A stretch of DNA of 64,000 nucleotides from Liolophura sinensis (taxonomy: Eukaryota > Mollusca > Polyplacophora > Chitonida > Chitonidae), in assembly GCF_032854445.1 (NCBI RefSeq), contig NC_088297.1:15697127-15761126 (forward strand). The letters are read 5' to 3'. Positions 61,716 to 64,000 of the stretch are shown here, piece by piece; the stretch's first letter is position 1; each line of letters begins with the position of its first letter. Under the pieces are notes generated by a model that had not been told where the DNA came from, made no database searches, and worked only from the letters and a program-made list of their open reading frames with translations. The position numbers and the translations under genes were made by a program.

Positions 61716-61889
61716 TATAAGCGTCAAGTCCGACTTTCATATGCCATTCGTAGTCCGTAAAAGGCGTTCCAAATCGGTAATCGCAAGATCCATTTCCAAA
61801 GTAACGTTTAACACTAACTCCCAAAGACAAAGGTATGTAAGAAATTATACAAATAAGAAATAAAGCTGGTAACACACAAGAGAGAAGCG
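61715..61889. repeat. 175-bp direct repeat, right copy
   Basis: Second copy of 59656-59830. On minus it reads straight into the polymerase remnant (LDAYIIHFPESREVHIYKGD), so this copy is probably the original context and the left one a duplicate. Confidence 0.85.
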
Positions 61890-61900
61890 GTCATCAGTTT

Positions 61901-62680
61901 TCAATGATGCCGATGGAGTATGATGATGGAGTATCCTTGACAAACTAGTTTTTGAACTAGCAACTTCTGAGGCAGATTAAAGTCATCACAATTAACGCAA
62001 GATCTGACAAATGTTACAAGGCGAGATATGTATACGCCATATGCAGAACCTTTTGGTATATTGCTATCTAAATAAGGATAATTTACAATATCAAAATTGA
62101 AATTATCCCTTTTGTCGTAAAGGCGGCGTGAAAGGAGACCTTGTCCGCCTTTGTACAAATATAGATCCAAATAAAATGTACCATCTTGTGATTAATCATA
62201 GTATAGAGCGTAGAGAAATCCCATGTGGACACGTCTTTGTACGGTATATGCATATGAGCATCAAGTTCTTCTATAAGATGTTTGGAGTTTGTTAAGAATC
62301 CACATGCAGTTGACACCTGAATTTTTTGTTATGGCAAAAGAATACTTATTCCAAAATGACTTTACTTCTTGTAACGCTCTCGTAAGCAGGGTTGACAAGA
62401 GTTTGGTGGTACAGCTTCTTGAACCCGCAATAAATCGAGCCTTGTATGGGGATTTATGCATTTTAGGAATCCAGTAAAGTTGTGGTATTTCTGTACGACT
62501 GGTAGGTATATTTATGCGCCTTTCTTTATTAAAGGTTTTGTGTTTGTTTAATAGTTCCTCCAGAGTACATGTAGTAGCAGAATACGTGGATGCCGTTGTA
62601 GATGCACATAGCTTTTGAACAAGAATTTGATAATAATAATTCTTGCAAATAAAGATGACATTATTAGTCTTTGGACGATG
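61901..62680 (-). pseudogene. Penelope-like element reverse transcriptase, internally deleted
   Basis: Minus strand. The upstream half (62680-62190) has NNVIFICKNYYYQILVQKL, QLYWIPKMHKSPYKARFIAG, SCTTKLLSTLL and TWDFSTLYT, as in Penelope-like (PLE) reverse transcriptases. The downstream half (62170-61901) has LYDKRDNFNFDIVNYPYLD and YGVYISRLVTF. The segment between, which should hold the catalytic metal-binding loop, is missing: the halves meet at about 62170-62190 in different frames. An additional frameshift lies near 62290-62300. No GIY-YIG endonuclease domain is present. Known: PLEs are retroelements that insert widely in animals. This one lies next to, or inside, the viral-type element. 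Confidence 0.85.
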
Positions 62681-62699
62681 AGTGGCCGTTGTAGTATAT

Positions 62700-63331
62700 G
62701 AGCTCCACTTTACCTCTGATACCGTTGCCACCGAACAGGTACTTGACGCTATTATAGATGTCCTCGCCTGCGATGTCCAGCAGGAAGATCGCTGTCGTGA
62801 GGATCTTCTCCAGGTCGGCTACATCATAGACCGAGGCGTCGGTATTATGGACTCTATTCTCCTACTCCTGTATCTTGCCACTCCTCGCGTTGGTGTCCTT
62901 GTCCTCTCACATCGCCTTTAAAGTGCTCCACCACTCTTTGGGTTAAAGTGTTGGTCCTTGATTGTTTCCAGGTTTACGTGGTCTGGATCTCTGATGGCAT
63001 AGAGGCCGTATACGACCGTGTGCACAAGGTAGGAGTTCCGGTAGTACACGGCGTCGATCCCAGTGAGTGCCCCTGGTCTAGTGTCTGGAGAGATTTCAAC
63101 GACTGCGTGGCACTTCCATCTCTCTGTTTTGACAGGGTCGAATTTATCTTCAACCACCCAGCTGCCCTTGTCCTCACGCAAGAACTTGACTTTCATGATG
63201 AATTTGCTCTCGTATCCGTGATGCAAGCGTTCAAGGCCAGTCAGCCACCTCTGACATACACACCCCCTGAAAGTCTGCCAAGGCATCGCGAGACCGAAGG
63301 TACCTAGGCCACACACCTGTGACCGGCTCAA
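62700..63331 (-). pseudogene. Uncharacterised viral-element-like coding remains
   Basis: Minus strand. A 137-codon frame (63331-62918) holds a charged, globular-looking stretch (EDKGSWVVEDKFDPVKTERW, YYRNSYLVHTVVYGLYAIRD). A second stretch in another frame at about 62870-62690 reads DVADLEKILTTAIFLLDIAG then EDIYNSVKYLFGGNG. Codon-like composition and lack of low complexity argue that these are real, broken protein sequences. I do not recognise either. Position and composition fit the same integrated element. Confidence 0.45.
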
Positions 63332-63489
63332 TCTTCTCCCATAATGCGTGTGCTCTTTGCCAATGTGTCATATTCCCCTGCGAAGTGTCGGTATTCACAG
63401 GTATGTCTATTGCAGTCTCTGTCTAAATGGGAGATGCAAGAAGCTCATCTAAGACTAGTGACTACTGCTGTTTCGCCCGTTTTCCAGAC

Positions 63490-63700
63490 TTATATGCCTC
63501 TGCCGAAGTGTCTCTCGACCACAACCCCCACAAAGTTGAATGCTGCTTTGAACGCCCTTCCCACAAGATCTGCATTGTTCGGGAATTTTACGGCCACAAC
63601 TGATCTTCACCAAGTGTACTTAACAGTAAGTTTTGAGGCAGCTCTTCCCACAAATCTTAGCTTCGTCAACTTTTATCCAGGCTCACGTATTAGATCCCTT
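63490..63700 (-). pseudogene. Cys-rich, zinc-ribbon-like fragment
   Basis: Minus strand; CRSCGKGVQ and CGGCGRE pairs about 13 residues apart suggest a two-knuckle zinc ribbon. An upstream in-frame stop interrupts it. A plus frame of 147 codons overlaps but is Thr/Leu/Ser-rich without domain features and is taken as its shadow. Confidence 0.4.
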
Positions 63701-64000
63701 CATGGTCCTCTTGGTAGGCCTCTCTCTCTAAATCGTAGTTTGACTTGCAAGGTTAGTGGGTCACAAAGACACACTGTATGCATGTAGCACTAGTAAATGC
63801 ACTAGTTCGGATGCATTTTTTTCCGATCCAGCAGGTCTGTCTGGAAATCCTATTCAGAGAATTGGTGGCGCGAAATAGGAGTCTAGTCGGGGGCCATGTC
63901 TAACATAACTGGCCAGGCCGGCGAGGGCCTTTTCGGCCCATCTGACTAGTGCATTCACCTCCCCCTCCTCTCTGCCCTGCGTGCCGGGGGCCTCAATCGC

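Overview
The window is animal nuclear DNA. Genes are split by GT-AG introns, intergenic space is AT-rich, and it is loaded with tRNA-derived SINEs, palindromic MITEs, minisatellites and microsatellites. SINE style (tRNA-like head, (AAAT)n tail) plus gene content (secreted astacin, Cys-rich M15 protein, OATP) point to a lophotrochozoan, most likely a mollusc. That placement is inference from repeat and gene style; no species is claimed.

Host genes, left to right. (1) 326-2944, plus: the last four coding exons of a CRAL-TRIO lipid-transfer protein whose 5' part lies outside the window. (2) 10.5-25.4 kb, minus: a multi-exon astacin (M12A) metalloprotease rebuilt exon by exon with consistent splice phases: signal peptide, long propeptide, furin-like site, catalytic domain, EGF-like, CUB, Cys-rich tail. 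(3) 31.7-36.9 kb, minus: a complete five-exon secreted protein of 220 aa with signal peptide, two Cys-rich repeats and an M15 (DD-peptidase/VanX-type fold) metallopeptidase-like domain, a candidate peptidoglycan-acting host-defence or digestive protein. (4) 44.8-57.2 kb, plus: a complete nine-exon organic anion transporter (OATP/SLCO, 658 aa). No operon-like coupling is expected; two neighbours are secreted and one is a membrane transporter.

The right end (58.9-64.0 kb) differs: denser in coding remains, GC-richer, intronless. It holds decayed fragments of a large DNA element: packaging-type ATPase and retroviral-type integrase on plus; B-family DNA polymerase running into an SF1 helicase on minus. 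These carry frameshifts, stops and deletions. A 175-bp sequence is repeated directly on both sides of the polymerase/helicase block, and a Penelope-like retroelement remnant lies beside it. It reads as an old Polinton/adintovirus-like or related viral integration.

The remaining sequence is repeats: at least 25 copies of one SINE family (called SINE-A here), two further tRNA-derived families (SINE-B, family C), several MITE groups, a 48-bp minisatellite unit found at three separate loci, a 22-bp minisatellite that seems to have grown from a SINE promoter box, and a 1.3-kb CATA-derived array ending about 24 bp before an OATP exon. Intergenic stretches not listed (about 4.1-6.9, 27.2-29.1, 30.5-31.5, 34.3-34.5, 38.8-39.8, 40.8-42.1 and 45.5-46.3 kb) showed nothing I could support as a gene.
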